Source: Marinomonas pontica
GTDB taxonomy: Bacteria; Pseudomonadota; Gammaproteobacteria; Pseudomonadales; Marinomonadaceae
Direction: 5' to 3'
Assembly (NCBI RefSeq): GCF_026191375.1
Contig: NZ_JAODTL010000049.1
Span: 1 to 60,667 of the forward strand
Length of the DNA: 60,667 nucleotides
Positions 30,348 to 41,136 of this stretch are shown here, piece after piece (positions within the stretch are counted from its first letter, which is position 1; the number at the start of each line of letters is the position of its first letter). The position numbers and the translations under genes were made by a program. The notes under the pieces were generated by a model, which searched no databases, had not been told where the DNA came from, and was given only the letters and a program-made list of their open reading frames with translations.

Positions 30348-31214
30348 GTGAGAACAACCGTATTTGCCATGTTCATGGCGTTTGTTTTGGCAATTGGCGC
30401 GGGTGGTTATAGCGCTGATTTACAAGCAAAATCAAAGTTTGGCGGTGGCAAAAGTTTTGGTAAAAGCTTTTCTGTGTCTAAGCCGAAAGCGGCGCCAGCA
30501 AGTACAACCAATTCTACAGCTGCTGCGGCCGGTGCTAAAAAACCTGGCTTTTTAGGTGGTTTAGGTGGCGGTCTGTTGGGTGGCTTGTTGGCGGGTGGTA
30601 TTTTTGCGGCCTTGCTAGGAAGCGGTGCATTTGATGGCATTTCTTTCGGCGATATTTTGTTATTTGCTGTGATTGGCTTCTTGATTTACAAGTTCTTCAT
30701 CGCGCCAAAACGTCGTGCTGCTCAAGCTAACGCGGCAGGGACAAATGGCATGTTCCGCGAAATGCCAAATTCGACTCGTGATAGTGTTCAGCCTTCTCCA
30801 ATGTCCGGTATGACTGGGTTTGGTGCTGAGCCTGAGATTAAGCTACCACCTGGTTTTAACGAGCAAGCTTTTGTCGCAGAAGCAAAAAATCATTACATCG
30901 CTTTGCAAAAAGCATGGGATGACAATAATTTTGATGAGATCTTGGATTACGTTAGCCCAGAACTTTACAACCTCTTGGTTGCAGAACGTGCAACACATGG
31001 TGATGACAAGCCTCGCACCGAAGTGATTTCCTTGATGGTTGAACTGGTTCGTGGTGAATATATTGGTTCTATTGCCTCCATTTCTTTGCAGTTTTCTGGC
31101 TGGATTAAAGAGGGGGATCAGACATCCGATACCAATGAAATTTGGCACTTGGAAAAGAACATGTCTGAGCCTAATGCAAACTGGACAATAGTTGGTATAC
31201 AACAAGACAACTAA
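30348..31214 (+). CDS. Tim44-domain membrane-associated protein
   Basis: A 288-residue envelope protein. It begins with a signal-like hydrophobic segment (residues 5-22), followed by a Lys/Gly/Ser-rich region and a long Gly-rich helix pair (about 66-125) containing GFLGGLGGGLLGGLLAGG and ILLFAVIGFLIYKFF. The C-terminal half (about 165-287) matches the Tim44-like fold: FNEQAFVAEAKNHYIALQKAWD, LDYVSPELYNLL, and EIWHLEK. Bacterial Tim44-like proteins of this layout have no settled role. The GTG start has AAAGGAGAG upstream and lies 11 bases after trpS. Confidence 0.85.
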   Translation: MRTTVFAMFMAFVLAIGAGGYSADLQAKSKFGGGKSFGKSFSVSKPKAAPASTTNSTAAAAGAKKPGFLGGLGGGLLGGLLAGGIFAALLGSGAFDGISFGDILLFAVIGFLIYKFFIAPKRRAAQANAAGTNGMFREMPNSTRDSVQPSPMSGMTGFGAEPEIKLPPGFNEQAFVAEAKNHYIALQKAWDDNNFDEILDYVSPELYNLLVAERATHGDDKPRTEVISLMVELVRGEYIGSIASISLQFSGWIKEGDQTSDTNEIWHLEKNMSEPNANWTIVGIQQDN

Positions 31215-31319
31215 TTGTTACTTAACTTTGCTCGTAGACTCATCACATATTGTTTAAGCTAGACAAAGCTTGTGATGAGTTCTACATTACTCTTATTAAA
31301 TTGAATATGGATGTGAGCC

Positions 31320-31829
31320 ATGTCTGAATTAGCGCCTATTAAAGAAAATGGTAACGCCTTGTCGGAAACGAAGAAAGGTGAGTTGTTGCAATACCTGACA
31401 TTTAAACTGATTGACGAGACCTATGGGATTAACGTCATGCAGATTAAAGAAGTATTGCGATATAGCGAAATCGCTCCGGTTCCTGGTGCACCATCTTATG
31501 TATTAGGTATTGTTAATTTACGTGGTAATGTCGTGACGGTTGTCGACACTCGTGTGCGTTTTAGTTTGCCTGAGTGTACGATCACAGACGATACTCGAAT
31601 CATCATCATTGAACACGACGGCGAACAAGTTGGCTTGTTGGTTGATGCGGTTCAAGAAGTATTCTACTTGTATCAAGGTGAGATTGAGCAAAGCCCTAGT
31701 GTTGGTAATGATGAAGCTTTGATGTTTATTCAAGGCGTTTATCAGAAAGAAGAAGAATTGGTTATTTTACTTGAGCTGAACCGTATGTTTGAGCGTAATG
31801 AAGCGCTTGGCATAGAAGCGATGAACTAA
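31320..31829 (+). CDS. cheW: Chemotaxis coupling protein CheW
   Basis: A 169-residue CheW-domain protein that links chemoreceptors to the CheA kinase. Typical segments are YLTFKLIDETYGINVMQIKEVLRY, the Val-Pro-Gly-Ala-Pro turn, YVLGIVNLRGNVVTVVDTRVRF, which carries the receptor-contact Arg-Gly, and VGLLVDAVQEV. There is no CheA or receptor gene nearby; single cheW genes away from the main cluster are common in motile marine gammaproteobacteria. A strong terminator follows. Confidence 0.93.
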   Translation: MSELAPIKENGNALSETKKGELLQYLTFKLIDETYGINVMQIKEVLRYSEIAPVPGAPSYVLGIVNLRGNVVTVVDTRVRFSLPECTITDDTRIIIIEHDGEQVGLLVDAVQEVFYLYQGEIEQSPSVGNDEALMFIQGVYQKEEELVILLELNRMFERNEALGIEAMN

Positions 31830-31875
31830 GCCCGAAAACGGTTTTCAAAGCCAATTTTTTAAAGCAAATTCAAAT

Positions 31876-31903
31876 AAACCATGCCGTTGAGCATGGTTTT
31901 TTT
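31876..31903 (+). terminator. Terminator between cheW and gsk
   Basis: AAACCATGC, loop CGTTGA, GCATGGTTTTTTT. It is strong for cheW and may also end the convergent gsk transcript. Confidence 0.85.
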
Positions 31904-31938
31904 ATGTCTGCGATTTGTTTATAAATCGTGGTTAATAC

Positions 31939-33237
31939 TTATCTTTCCCAATACGCTTCTTCTAAGCTGTCTTCTCGCTCTGGCAATCCTTTCGATAAGC
32001 GTGACGCATTTTGAGCCAGTATTTCATAACTCACACGATTGGAATATTTACAGATTTGCGCAAAAGAAGAATACGCAAGAAACGAAGCTAAATGTTTGCT
32101 GGAGTTTGGAATTGCTTCTTTGTGAAAGTGATTGGCGGAAATATCATGCAGCAAAGCCGATAATGCGCCATCACCAGCACCGTTGGTATTGCGGATTTTT
32201 TCGGGCCCACCCATATAAGGGTCAATATGAGAAAAGACCTTTACTGGCTGTTTACAGGCTTTGCGTAACATTGGGCGACTGAATTCCCAGCGGTTAAAAT
32301 CGGCTAAGCTGCCAGACTTAATTGGGTTGGTGGTTTCGCGTTTTAGGTCGTTATCAGTATGACCGCACAAATACATACCATCTGGACCGGCGGTGAGTAA
32401 GACCATGTCGACATGGTCTAAAATTGCACTGGCGGCTTGCAGAGGATCCGAAAAGCCTGTTAATGCTTCCGCTTCTAATTCATTCATTGCTAAAACATTG
32501 ACGTAGTTTTTAATCAGTTCGAGCAATTCTTCGCGGTTGTCTTCTACAAGGTGCTTTGTACCCAGTGTTAGTACCGTTGGCACGTTATGCTGATGAGCAT
32601 ATTCCAAGGCTTTTAGCATGGCTTGTTTGATGGGTTTGCCTTGGTGACGTAATGGATACGCGCAAGTGACCAATGCTGCACCGCCAGCTATGATGTTTTC
32701 TGGGATGTGATCAACATCTAACTCGTCCATATCGCCTGGGGCGATAGCAAAAGTGCGTTCGCCATCTGGGGTAATTAAAGTAATGCCACGACCAATGTCA
32801 CCGGGAACGCCTTGTAAGTGATTCATATCGACTTTGCTGCTGGTATGGCAAATATAATGGTAAGCTGGTGACCCTAAAGTAATGTTGGCCGACATGACGC
32901 CAAGCAAGACAGATTTATCATCGGCCAGTACCGAGTAGTTGTGTATCGTGTTGCCAATGGTGCCGCCAGCAAAATGGTCTGAGATGCTGTTTTGTGCCGT
33001 GAGCTCACTATAAATAGCGGAAGCGGTGTCAGCATCGACAAGATTCGATAAGCCTTTTTGGATGTTGAAGGTGTCCAAAAATTGATCAGAGACATTGGCA
33101 ACTACATCGACAATGGTTTCGTCCAAGCCAACAATGTAGGTATCTTTATCGGGGCGAACTTCCGATGTCGGCAGAACGGGCTTTGGTTGAGATACAGGAA
33201 AATAGTGTTTGAGTTTGCGTCTGCCGGGAAACTTCAT
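31939..33237 (-). CDS. gsk: Inosine-guanosine kinase (PfkB family)
   Basis: This enzyme phosphorylates inosine and guanosine to IMP and GMP in purine salvage. The 432 residues are close to the Escherichia coli Gsk length. It shares with Gsk the start MKFPGRRKLKHYFPV, the middle AGGTIGNTIHNYSVLADD, the segment SHIDPYMGGPEKI, and the PfkB signature NTNGAGDGALSALLHD, in which Asp is the catalytic base. The end GLPEREDSLEEAYW also matches. It is divergent from the MoeB-like gene and convergent with cheW. Confidence 0.93.
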   Translation of the reverse strand: MKFPGRRKLKHYFPVSQPKPVLPTSEVRPDKDTYIVGLDETIVDVVANVSDQFLDTFNIQKGLSNLVDADTASAIYSELTAQNSISDHFAGGTIGNTIHNYSVLADDKSVLLGVMSANITLGSPAYHYICHTSSKVDMNHLQGVPGDIGRGITLITPDGERTFAIAPGDMDELDVDHIPENIIAGGAALVTCAYPLRHQGKPIKQAMLKALEYAHQHNVPTVLTLGTKHLVEDNREELLELIKNYVNVLAMNELEAEALTGFSDPLQAASAILDHVDMVLLTAGPDGMYLCGHTDNDLKRETTNPIKSGSLADFNRWEFSRPMLRKACKQPVKVFSHIDPYMGGPEKIRNTNGAGDGALSALLHDISANHFHKEAIPNSSKHLASFLAYSSFAQICKYSNRVSYEILAQNASRLSKGLPEREDSLEEAYWER

Positions 33238-33325
33238 AGTAATGCTCGTGGATAAAGATAATGTAGCGAGTTTAGCAAAGAATTGACCAGTCGGGCAGGA
33301 TAACTAACAAGAAAGTAAGGTGAAA

Positions 33326-34096
33326 ATGAACGAAGCAGAGTTAGATCGTTACAGTCGGCAGTTGTTATTGCCTAATTTCGATATTCAAGGACAGTTAAAC
33401 CTTTCACAAGCAAAAATTTTGGTGATTGGTTTAGGAGGTTTGGGAAACATTGCGGCTACGTATTTGGCCACTTCCGGAGTGGGGCAGCTGATTTTGGCGG
33501 ATGGCGACCAACTAGAAAGCAGTAATTTGCCGCGCCAAGTTCTGTATGATGAAAACCAGATCGGCGTAAATAAAGTTGATGCGGCAGCGAAGCAAATTGC
33601 GAGTAAGAACGCTCTCGTCCAAGTTGAAACCATTGCGCAGAATTTAACGGGTGAGTGTCTGTTAAACGCAGTGGAGCGCGCGGATGTTGTGTTGGATTGC
33701 ACCGACAATTTTACGGCTAGGCAAGCGATTAATCGTGCTTGTATGACAGGAAAAAAACCGTTAGTCAGTGCCGCTGCGATTCGTTGGGAAGGGCAGTTAG
33801 TCAGTTTTTTGTATGGTCGAGAATCGACCCCTTGTTATGAGTGTTTGTATCCTTCTTTATCTGATCATCAGTTGAGTTGCAATGAAAGCGGCATTGTCGC
33901 GCCTGTGGTTGGCTTGTTAGGTGTGTATCAAGCGCTAGAGGCGCTCAAGTTAGCAAGTGGTTGCGGAAGGGTTAAACATGGCGTTTTGAGACTTTTTGAC
34001 GGCTTTGAGGGAAGTTGGCGTGAAATGCGTTTAACTCAGGACCCAGAGTGTTCAGCTTGCGTAATTGAAAACAATGGGATGCTTGAAAACTCATAG
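33326..34096 (+). CDS. MoeB/ThiF-family sulfur-carrier adenylyltransferase
   Basis: An E1-like enzyme that adenylates the C-terminal glycine of a small sulfur-carrier protein (MoaD for molybdopterin, ThiS for thiamine). The 256 residues show RYSRQLLLPNFDIQGQ, the nucleotide-binding GLGGLGNIAATYL, the ADGDQLESSNLPRQVLY catalytic region and LDCTDNFTARQAIN. Zinc cysteines are in CYECLYP and CSACVI. The ATG at 33326 is used because AAGTAAGG ends five bases upstream; a GTG two codons earlier overlaps that site. MoeB is slightly favoured over ThiF because no thiazole genes are adjacent, but the two cannot be separated safely. Confidence 0.85.
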   Translation: MNEAELDRYSRQLLLPNFDIQGQLNLSQAKILVIGLGGLGNIAATYLATSGVGQLILADGDQLESSNLPRQVLYDENQIGVNKVDAAAKQIASKNALVQVETIAQNLTGECLLNAVERADVVLDCTDNFTARQAINRACMTGKKPLVSAAAIRWEGQLVSFLYGRESTPCYECLYPSLSDHQLSCNESGIVAPVVGLLGVYQALEALKLASGCGRVKHGVLRLFDGFEGSWREMRLTQDPECSACVIENNGMLENS

Positions 34097-34176
34097 ATAG
34101 TCCCTATTTTAGTAATTAATATTTTTCTCTAAGTATTCCAGCGAATTTTCGTTAGAATTCACCACAGTATTTTTAG

Positions 34177-35178
<1,002 letters not shown>

Positions 35179-35218
35179 TTCTTTTAGGCGAAAGCCAAAT
35201 TAGGACGATGTCAGAGGC

Positions 35219-35248
35219 AAAAAAACCGATCCAAGGATCGGTTTTTTT
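35219..35248. terminator. Bidirectional terminator between trxB and ppa
   Basis: AAAAAAACCGATCC and GGATCGGTTTTTTT form a 14-pair stem with a two-base AA loop as written. T runs lie on both strands, serving two convergent genes. Confidence 0.88.
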
Positions 35249-35278
35249 GTTTTCAATAACGCGTTTAGAGCAAACGAA

Positions 35279-35809
35279 TTACTGAGCGTTGTATGCTTCA
35301 ATGCCTTCAACGATGGCTTTTTTCGCTTCTTCTGCGCTCGCCCAACCTTCTACTTTCACCCACTTGCCCTTTTCAAGGGTTTTGTAGTTTTCGAAGAAAT
35401 GTTCGATCTGATCACGTAGCAATTGTGGAATGTCGTTCACGTCTTGGATGTGACCGTATTCTTTACTTAGTTTTTCGTGAGGAACGGCAACCAATTTTGC
35501 GTCCATGCCAGCTTCGTCAGACATGTTCAATACGCCAACAGGACGGCAGCGAATGACGGAACCTGGAACCACTGGGTACGGTGTAATAACCAATACGTCA
35601 ACTGGGTCCCCATCGTCTGCCAACGTGTTGTTTACGTAGCCGTAGTTAGCAGGGTAAAACATTGGCGCAGTCATAAAACGGTCAACAACAAGCGCGTCCA
35701 TATCATGGTCAACTTCGTATTTTACTGGGTTCGCTTGAGCTGGAATTTCGATGATTACGTTGATGTCATTTGGCGCATCTTTGCCTGCAGGGATATTGTG
35801 ATAGCTCAT
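35279..35809 (-). CDS. ppa: Inorganic pyrophosphatase (family I)
   Basis: This enzyme hydrolyses pyrophosphate to drive biosynthesis. The 176 residues match the bacterial soluble family I length. The diagnostic metal-binding motif is [10 protein letters not shown], preceded by [12 protein letters not shown], and Lys and Tyr ligands appear in [14 protein letters not shown] and [18 protein letters not shown]. The start at 35809 (MSYHNIPAG) is the family start; an in-frame start five codons earlier is less likely. Confidence 0.95.
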   Translation of the reverse strand: MSYHNIPAGKDAPNDINVIIEIPAQANPVKYEVDHDMDALVVDRFMTAPMFYPANYGYVNNTLADDGDPVDVLVITPYPVVPGSVIRCRPVGVLNMSDEAGMDAKLVAVPHEKLSKEYGHIQDVNDIPQLLRDQIEHFFENYKTLEKGKWVKVEGWASAEEAKKAIVEGIEAYNAQ

Positions 35810-36017
35810 TATAATTTCTTCCAATGTGGTAAATATTGGCGATATTATAAAAGCTAGAGTGCTTCTATGCTAGTTGTGGAAGCAGTCCATTCGTAATATT
35901 CTCTATTTCCATGGAATAAAATAAGTAAAAACGGCCTTAAAATACGTTAACTTATTGCTTTCTTTCTGAATTTAGCTAGTCTTACACTGTGATCAAATTA
36001 TAGTCGCGAGGACAGTA

Positions 36018-36323
36018 ATGACAAAATCTGAGCTGATAGAGCTGCTAATCGATCAGCAATCCCATTTGCCAGTGAAAGATGTAGAGCAAGCTATTAAGGC
36101 AATGCTAGAACATATGTCTGATTCTTTAGCGAATGGTGAACGCATTGAGATAAGAGGCTTTGGGAGTTTTTCTCTGCATTATCGAGCGCCAAGAATTGGC
36201 AGAAACCCTAAAACAGGTGAATCTGTTGATCTAAGTGCGAAATACGTGCCGCATTTTAAACCAGGTAAAGAGCTAAGAGAGTTGGTTAATTTGCCTGATG
36301 ATGAGATTAATGAACTTAACTAA
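36018..36323 (+). CDS. ihfB: Integration host factor subunit beta
   Basis: One half of the IHF heterodimer that bends DNA sharply. The 101 residues show the histone-like fold: [59 protein letters not shown] with the Pro that intercalates into the minor groove, and [19 protein letters not shown] lies upstream of the ATG. It is followed by lapA, lapB and pyrF, as in many gammaproteobacteria (Escherichia coli has lapA-lapB-pyrF). Confidence 0.96.
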   Translation: MTKSELIELLIDQQSHLPVKDVEQAIKAMLEHMSDSLANGERIEIRGFGSFSLHYRAPRIGRNPKTGESVDLSAKYVPHFKPGKELRELVNLPDDEINELN

Positions 36324-36397
36324 TTTACATCTTATGCCTCGAAATTCTTGAGCTATCACGGCATAATATCGCCATTCTAATGTTGGTAGGTTGTTTT

Positions 36398-36721
36398 ATG
36401 CTTAAATGGCTGAAGAGAGTTATTTACATCGTTCTTGTTACTTTTTTTCTCGCCGTTGGTGTGTTTTTTGCCATCCGTAATCCGCAACTTATTCCTCTTG
36501 ATCTTGTCTTTTGGCAAGGGCCAGAACTCAGTGTCGCCTTGTATATTATCTTGTCCTTTACAGTGGGGGCTTGTGTGGCTCTTTTGGTAAGTTCTGTTGC
36601 GTATTTGCGCAGTGAACGACAGATCAGAGTATTGACGAGACGATATGAAAAAGCCCGTGACGAAGTCGACGCACTACGTAAAGCCTCTATTACGAAAGAG
36701 CTTTCTGTAGGGAAGGAGTAA
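36398..36721 (+). CDS. lapA: Lipopolysaccharide assembly protein LapA
   Basis: A 107-residue inner-membrane protein with two N-terminal helices (about 5-27 and 42-66) and a short cytoplasmic coiled coil. It has the LapA-domain pattern FAIRNPQLIPLDLVFWQGPELSVALYI. LapA works with LapB and FtsH in controlling LpxC and lipopolysaccharide synthesis. The ATG at 36398 (MLKWLKRVIY) is chosen over one six codons earlier because it gives the family N-terminus. lapB follows five bases later. Confidence 0.9.
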   Translation: MLKWLKRVIYIVLVTFFLAVGVFFAIRNPQLIPLDLVFWQGPELSVALYIILSFTVGACVALLVSSVAYLRSERQIRVLTRRYEKARDEVDALRKASITKELSVGKE

Positions 36722-36726
36722 TCGAG

Positions 36727-37905
36727 TTGACTGAAATGGGATTGTTTTTGGTTCTGTTTGTCGCCCTCTTTGTTGGCTGGGCAATGGGCCGAAAAAGCCC
36801 GACCAAAAAAAATAAATCAGTCAAAAAAAGCATTCCAACGGACTACTTTCGTGGTCTTAATCATTTACTCAATGACCAACACTCCGAAGCAATCGACGCA
36901 TTTGTTGATTCATTAGAAGTCAATTCTGACACCTTTGATATTCACCTTACCTTAGGCAATTTATTCCGTAAAAAGGGTGAAATTCAGAAGGCGATTAATA
37001 TTCATCAAAGCTTACTGGCTCGTCCAGAAATATCACAACGTGAAATGCGTATGGTGCAGCTGGAGTTGGCAAGTGATTTTATGTCGGCAGGTCTGTTGGA
37101 TCGTGCTGGCCGTTTGTTGCTAAACATGGCTTCGACATCTCGTAAAACGGAATTTCAGCCGAAAATATTGGCGTTGCTTGTAGATCTTTATGAGTTTGAA
37201 CAAAGTTGGGATAAAGCGATTCAGATTGGCTCTGAGTTGATTAAAGAAACACCGAGTAAGAAAGAAATAAAGCGGCTAGCGCATTTTCATTGTGAGATGG
37301 CGCAAGAAATGCAAAAAAAAGAGCATTGGAAACCGGCTTTTCAGCATTACAAACAGGCATTAGACGTCGATTCTAGCTGTATACGGGCCAGTATTGGTGC
37401 TGCTGATGTGTTGAACCATCAAGGCCGTTACCGCGATGCTATTAAAGAATTGAAACATGCGGTAGAGCAAGACCCAGAGTTTATCTCCATTATCATCCCC
37501 CAGTTAAAAGCCTGTTACCAAAAAATATGGGGGAGCGGCGGTTATATCAAATTTTTGCAGGAACAGAACCAGAAAAAGCCGTCAACGGCTCTGATTATGG
37601 CGCTGGTTCAGCATTATATGGAAACCGATAAAGATTATGCTGAGATGTTCCTGGTTGAGCAGCTGAGATTGCATCCGACTATAAAGGGATTTAAAGAGTT
37701 GATCAGTTTGCAACTTGCCGATTCCCAAGGATATAACCAGCAGCATTTAGTGGTTTTGTTTGAACTCATAGATCAACTGGTTCAAGTCAAACCCAAATAC
37801 CAATGCCGTCAATGCGGCTTTCCTGGTCACCAATTACATTGGCAGTGCCCGAGTTGTAAAAATTGGGGTGTTGTTAAGCCGATTCATGGTTTGGAAGGTG
37901 AATAA
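36727..37905 (+). CDS. lapB: Lipopolysaccharide assembly protein LapB (YciM)
   Basis: An N-terminally anchored adaptor that brings LpxC to FtsH for degradation. The 392 residues contain one membrane helix (about 4-20), a run of TPR-type helix pairs (about 38-340, for example DYFRGLNHLLNDQHSEAIDAF) and a C-terminal rubredoxin-like zinc module with CRQCGF and CPSCKNWG. The TTG at 36727 is chosen because GGAAGGAG at 36711-36718 fits its spacing and is too far from the ATG at 36736. It forms an operon with lapA. Confidence 0.93.
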   Translation: MTEMGLFLVLFVALFVGWAMGRKSPTKKNKSVKKSIPTDYFRGLNHLLNDQHSEAIDAFVDSLEVNSDTFDIHLTLGNLFRKKGEIQKAINIHQSLLARPEISQREMRMVQLELASDFMSAGLLDRAGRLLLNMASTSRKTEFQPKILALLVDLYEFEQSWDKAIQIGSELIKETPSKKEIKRLAHFHCEMAQEMQKKEHWKPAFQHYKQALDVDSSCIRASIGAADVLNHQGRYRDAIKELKHAVEQDPEFISIIIPQLKACYQKIWGSGGYIKFLQEQNQKKPSTALIMALVQHYMETDKDYAEMFLVEQLRLHPTIKGFKELISLQLADSQGYNQQHLVVLFELIDQLVQVKPKYQCRQCGFPGHQLHWQCPSCKNWGVVKPIHGLEGE

Positions 37906-37962
37906 CTCCATCCAGCCAATACGAACATATTATTGATAGAAACTGAAGAAAGAGGACACTGA

Positions 37963-38670
37963 ATGAGCTGCCAATCCCCTATAGTGGTTGCCCTAGATTA
38001 CCCAACCATGGCGCAATCCATTGAGATGGCGAAACGACTTGACCCAAAACAGTGTCGAGTCAAAGTCGGTAAAGAGCTGTTTACCACATCGGGTCCTGCC
38101 ATTTTGGATGAACTGCATAAATTAGATTTTGATGTATTTCTTGATTTAAAATTTCATGATATTCCCAATACCGTGGCAAATGCGGTAAGTGTGGCGGCCA
38201 AAGCGGGCGTGTGGATGGTGAATGTTCATGCCTCAGGTGGGCGTCGTATGATGGAAGCCTCGGCGAATGCGTTGCAAAAATTGACGGACCACAACACCTT
38301 ATTGATTGCCGTTACCGTGTTGACCAGCATGGATCAAACGGATCTTATTGAAATCGGTATCGACGCAACGCCTGAACAGCATGTTAAGCGTCTTGCTGCA
38401 TTGGCTAAATCTTCCGGTATGGACGGTGTGGTGTGTTCTGCTCAAGAGTCCAGTATGTTGTCTGCGGATTTGGGCAAAGACTTTGTCTTGGTGACTCCGG
38501 GAATTCGACCTGCGGGTTCGGACCAGGGAGATCAAAAACGTATTATGACACCAGCTGAAGCCATGGCCGCAGGCAGTCATTATCTGGTAATAGGTCGCCC
38601 CATTACACAAGCGCAAGATCCCATTGCTGTGCTGACTCAAGCAAATGCAGAGTTGGGTGTGGCGGTTTAA
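37963..38670 (+). CDS. pyrF: Orotidine 5'-phosphate decarboxylase
   Basis: The last step of UMP synthesis. The 235 residues carry the catalytic signature [18 protein letters not shown] (Asp-x-Lys-x-x-Asp), the N-terminal VVALDYPT, and the phosphate-binding end [23 protein letters not shown] lies upstream of the ATG. It follows lapB, the conserved order, and ends before a terminator. Confidence 0.96.
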   Translation: MSCQSPIVVALDYPTMAQSIEMAKRLDPKQCRVKVGKELFTTSGPAILDELHKLDFDVFLDLKFHDIPNTVANAVSVAAKAGVWMVNVHASGGRRMMEASANALQKLTDHNTLLIAVTVLTSMDQTDLIEIGIDATPEQHVKRLAALAKSSGMDGVVCSAQESSMLSADLGKDFVLVTPGIRPAGSDQGDQKRIMTPAEAMAAGSHYLVIGRPITQAQDPIAVLTQANAELGVAV

Positions 38671-38715
38671 TTCACACTGTCGACTGTTGCAGTTTGTTAA
38701 AAAAGCTTTTACTCT

Positions 38716-38764
38716 AAAACCACTTTCTACTTCTACTGTATTGTTGATTTGGAAAGTGGTTTTT
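38716..38764 (+). terminator. Terminator of pyrF
   Basis: AAAACCACTTTC and GAAAGTGGTTTTT form a 12-pair stem around a loop of about 24 bases, then T residues. The large loop lowers confidence slightly. Confidence 0.72.
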
Positions 38765-38817
38765 TATTGGCATGATGCCGTCTTTGCGTTTTTAAAGAGT
38801 TTAAAAAGGATGTTTCT

Positions 38818-39132
38818 ATGACGAATGTAAATCGTATTTTTCGCGTTTGTATTGCTCGTTCACTTCTTGTTGTTTCTTTGGCTTTTATGCCGCTCTCCGT
38901 GTTTGCCGCGACCCCCTTGGACATTAATACCGCTACAGCCGCACAGTTTTCTGCCGTGATGTCTGGTGTGGGTATGAAAAAAGCAGAGGCCATTGTGGCC
39001 TACCGTGAAGCCAATGGCCGCTTTGAAAGTGTCGATCAGTTGTCTAGTGTGAAGGGAATAGGAGAGGGACTTTTAGTACGCAACAAAGAGCTTATTCGTG
39101 TTGTTAGTGAAGAGTCTGCTAAAAAACCATAA
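38818..39132 (+). CDS. ComEA-family helix-hairpin-helix DNA-binding protein
   Basis: The 104-residue product has a signal peptide (about 1-30, cleavage near Val-Phe-Ala-Ala) followed directly by the ComEA helix-hairpin-helix domain. LDINTATAAQFSAVMSGVGMKKAEAIVAYREANGRF and the VKGIGEGLLVRN second hairpin are visible. Periplasmic ComEA binds incoming DNA during natural transformation; single-domain forms are also common in species without known competence. AAGGA precedes the ATG. No other competence genes are adjacent. Confidence 0.9.
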   Translation: MTNVNRIFRVCIARSLLVVSLAFMPLSVFAATPLDINTATAAQFSAVMSGVGMKKAEAIVAYREANGRFESVDQLSSVKGIGEGLLVRNKELIRVVSEESAKKP

Positions 39133-39149
39133 ATTGATATTCTAAAGGA

Positions 39150-39183
39150 CGCCAAGCACAGACTAAGTGAGTTCTGCTTGGCG
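39150..39183. repeat. Inverted repeat between convergent genes
   Basis: CGCCAAGCA and TGCTTGGCG pair, extended by AGA/TCT with a small bulge, around a ten-base loop. No T run follows, so it is at best a weak terminator between the ComEA-like gene and the SulP gene. Confidence 0.5.
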
Positions 39184-39197
39184 CTCCGTTAAAGCGT

Positions 39198-40889
39198 TTA
39201 TCGCCTGATGTTGTGTAAAAAAACCTTACCGCTGAGGTTCTCGATCAGGCTAGAGCCTTTCAATTTGTCCATTACGGGGCCTTTGATTTCTGACAAATGC
39301 AATGTAATCCCTGCGGATTTTAATCTGTCATCAATGGCTTCTAAACTCGCTAATGCACTCGCGTCAATCATGTTTACCGCGTTACACATCAGAATTAAAT
39401 GTCTTGTGTTCTTGTGTTGAGAGACGAGGGTTAAGACATAGTCTTCCAGTACTCTGGCATTCGCAAAGAACAAATTTTCATCAATACGAACTGTCATAAT
39501 ATTAGGCGTTGTTTCCACATCAAAGCGTTTTACGTTACGAAAATGTTCTGTCCCTGGCAGTCGACCAACCACGGCAATGTGTGGGTGGCTCGTGTGCCAA
39601 AGAAAGAACAACAATGACAACGAGACACCAACAATGATTCCAGTTTCCATGCTGATAAACAGCACCACAAAAAATGTGGCCAACAGACCCAATGCTTCTT
39701 GTTTAGAAAATCGGTAAAGCCGAGTAAAGTCCTTAAAATCAATTAGTTGAAGGATTGACGTGATAATGCAGCTTGCCAACACGGCAGTGGGCAGGTAATA
39801 AAACAATGGCGTTAAAAACAGCAGCGTAAAAAGCATGAGTAGCCCTGTTAATATTCCTGTCATAGGCGTTGTTGCTCCAGCACTGACGTTGACCACGGAG
39901 CGAGAGAATCCGCCTGTCACAGGAAAAGAACCACTAAACGCGGCTCCTAAATTTGCTAATCCTAACCCAACAAGCTCTTGGTTCGGGTTGATGCTTTGCT
40001 TGCGTTTTGCGGCAAAGGACTGAGCAACAGAAACAGAGCCGACAAAGCCAACGATGCTGATTAAAAATGCGCCCGGTAACAGGTCTATTAGCGTATCAAG
40101 CGTGAAATATTCAACAGGAATAGTAGGTAAATGGTTGTTAATACTACCGACAATTTTGATGCCTAATGAGTCTAAAGAAAAAGCAGCAACGCAGCTGGTA
40201 GTAGCAACTACGACGATGACAGGCCCAGATTTACCCAACATATTGGCGGTGTTTTCCGATAATCCAAGCTTGCTTAGGGTAGTGGTTAGATGGCGTTTGA
40301 GAAGGACTAAGGAAAGCACGGAAATGATGCTTAAAATAACAGTCGGCATATTGATGTCTTCAATATGCAGCATCATGCTTTGCCCCAACTCAATAAGATT
40401 ATTACCTTGGGCTTGTACCCCAATTAAATGTTTGAATTGCCCAACGGCGATCAAAATAGCAGAAGCGCTGATAAAACCAGAAATAACCGGATGACTTAAT
40501 AAGTTGGACAAAAAGCCCATTTTTAGCAGACTCATCATTATCAAAAAAACACCGGATAAAAACGCTAACATGATAGCGATAGCGGCATAATGATCGCTGC
40601 TAGATACTGTAAAGGGCGCTAGAATAGTGGCTGTCATCATGGAGGTAACGGCGACAGGCCCTACAGCCAGAGTGCGACTGGTGCCAAATAAAGAATATAA
40701 AATAGAAGGAATGATGCCCGCGTACAAACCAACGACAGCAGGCAGCCCCGCTAATAAGGCATACCCCATACTCTGTGGAATCAGCAGAATAGTGGCGATA
40801 AAACTGGCCAGGATATCTGCTTGCAGTTTAGATCGTGAATACTCTTTGATCCATGCCGAAGCTGGCAAGTATTTTTCAAGCTTGTTCAT
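39198..40889 (-). CDS. SulP-family anion transporter with STAS domain
   Basis: A 563-residue inner-membrane transporter. Residues about 20-430 hold the SLC26/SulP transport domain (LQADILASFIATILLIPQSMGYALLAGLPAVVGLYAG is the start of the core). Residues about 440-560 form a cytoplasmic STAS domain (VRIDENLFFANARVLEDYV, LILMCNAVNMIDASALASLE). Substrates in the family include sulfate, bicarbonate and dicarboxylates, and none can be assigned here. It is divergent from uvrB. Confidence 0.9.
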   Translation of the reverse strand: MNKLEKYLPASAWIKEYSRSKLQADILASFIATILLIPQSMGYALLAGLPAVVGLYAGIIPSILYSLFGTSRTLAVGPVAVTSMMTATILAPFTVSSSDHYAAIAIMLAFLSGVFLIMMSLLKMGFLSNLLSHPVISGFISASAILIAVGQFKHLIGVQAQGNNLIELGQSMMLHIEDINMPTVILSIISVLSLVLLKRHLTTTLSKLGLSENTANMLGKSGPVIVVVATTSCVAAFSLDSLGIKIVGSINNHLPTIPVEYFTLDTLIDLLPGAFLISIVGFVGSVSVAQSFAAKRKQSINPNQELVGLGLANLGAAFSGSFPVTGGFSRSVVNVSAGATTPMTGILTGLLMLFTLLFLTPLFYYLPTAVLASCIITSILQLIDFKDFTRLYRFSKQEALGLLATFFVVLFISMETGIIVGVSLSLLFFLWHTSHPHIAVVGRLPGTEHFRNVKRFDVETTPNIMTVRIDENLFFANARVLEDYVLTLVSQHKNTRHLILMCNAVNMIDASALASLEAIDDRLKSAGITLHLSEIKGPVMDKLKGSSLIENLSGKVFLHNIRR

Positions 40890-41136
40890 GAAGCGTGCTC
40901 AGGATAGATGCGAAAAAAGGCCACCTAAAAGACAAATAAGCGTTTTGAATTATTAGGTATAAGTATATCCCCTTATGTTATATAGCGTGACTTGGTTGGT
41001 AAAGTCGAATCTGGGGTGTTTTCTTTTTTGAGTCTTTTTTTGTCTCAATGGGGCAAGAATATGAGAGGAAACATCAGACGCTAAATAAAAAATTTGTTAA
41101 TCTACGGGGTCGATAGTAAAGCCTAGGGAAAAAATT

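Noticed and set aside
40890..41136. LexA (SOS) box upstream of uvrB
   Set aside because: No CTGT-N8-ACAG-like site was found in the gap.
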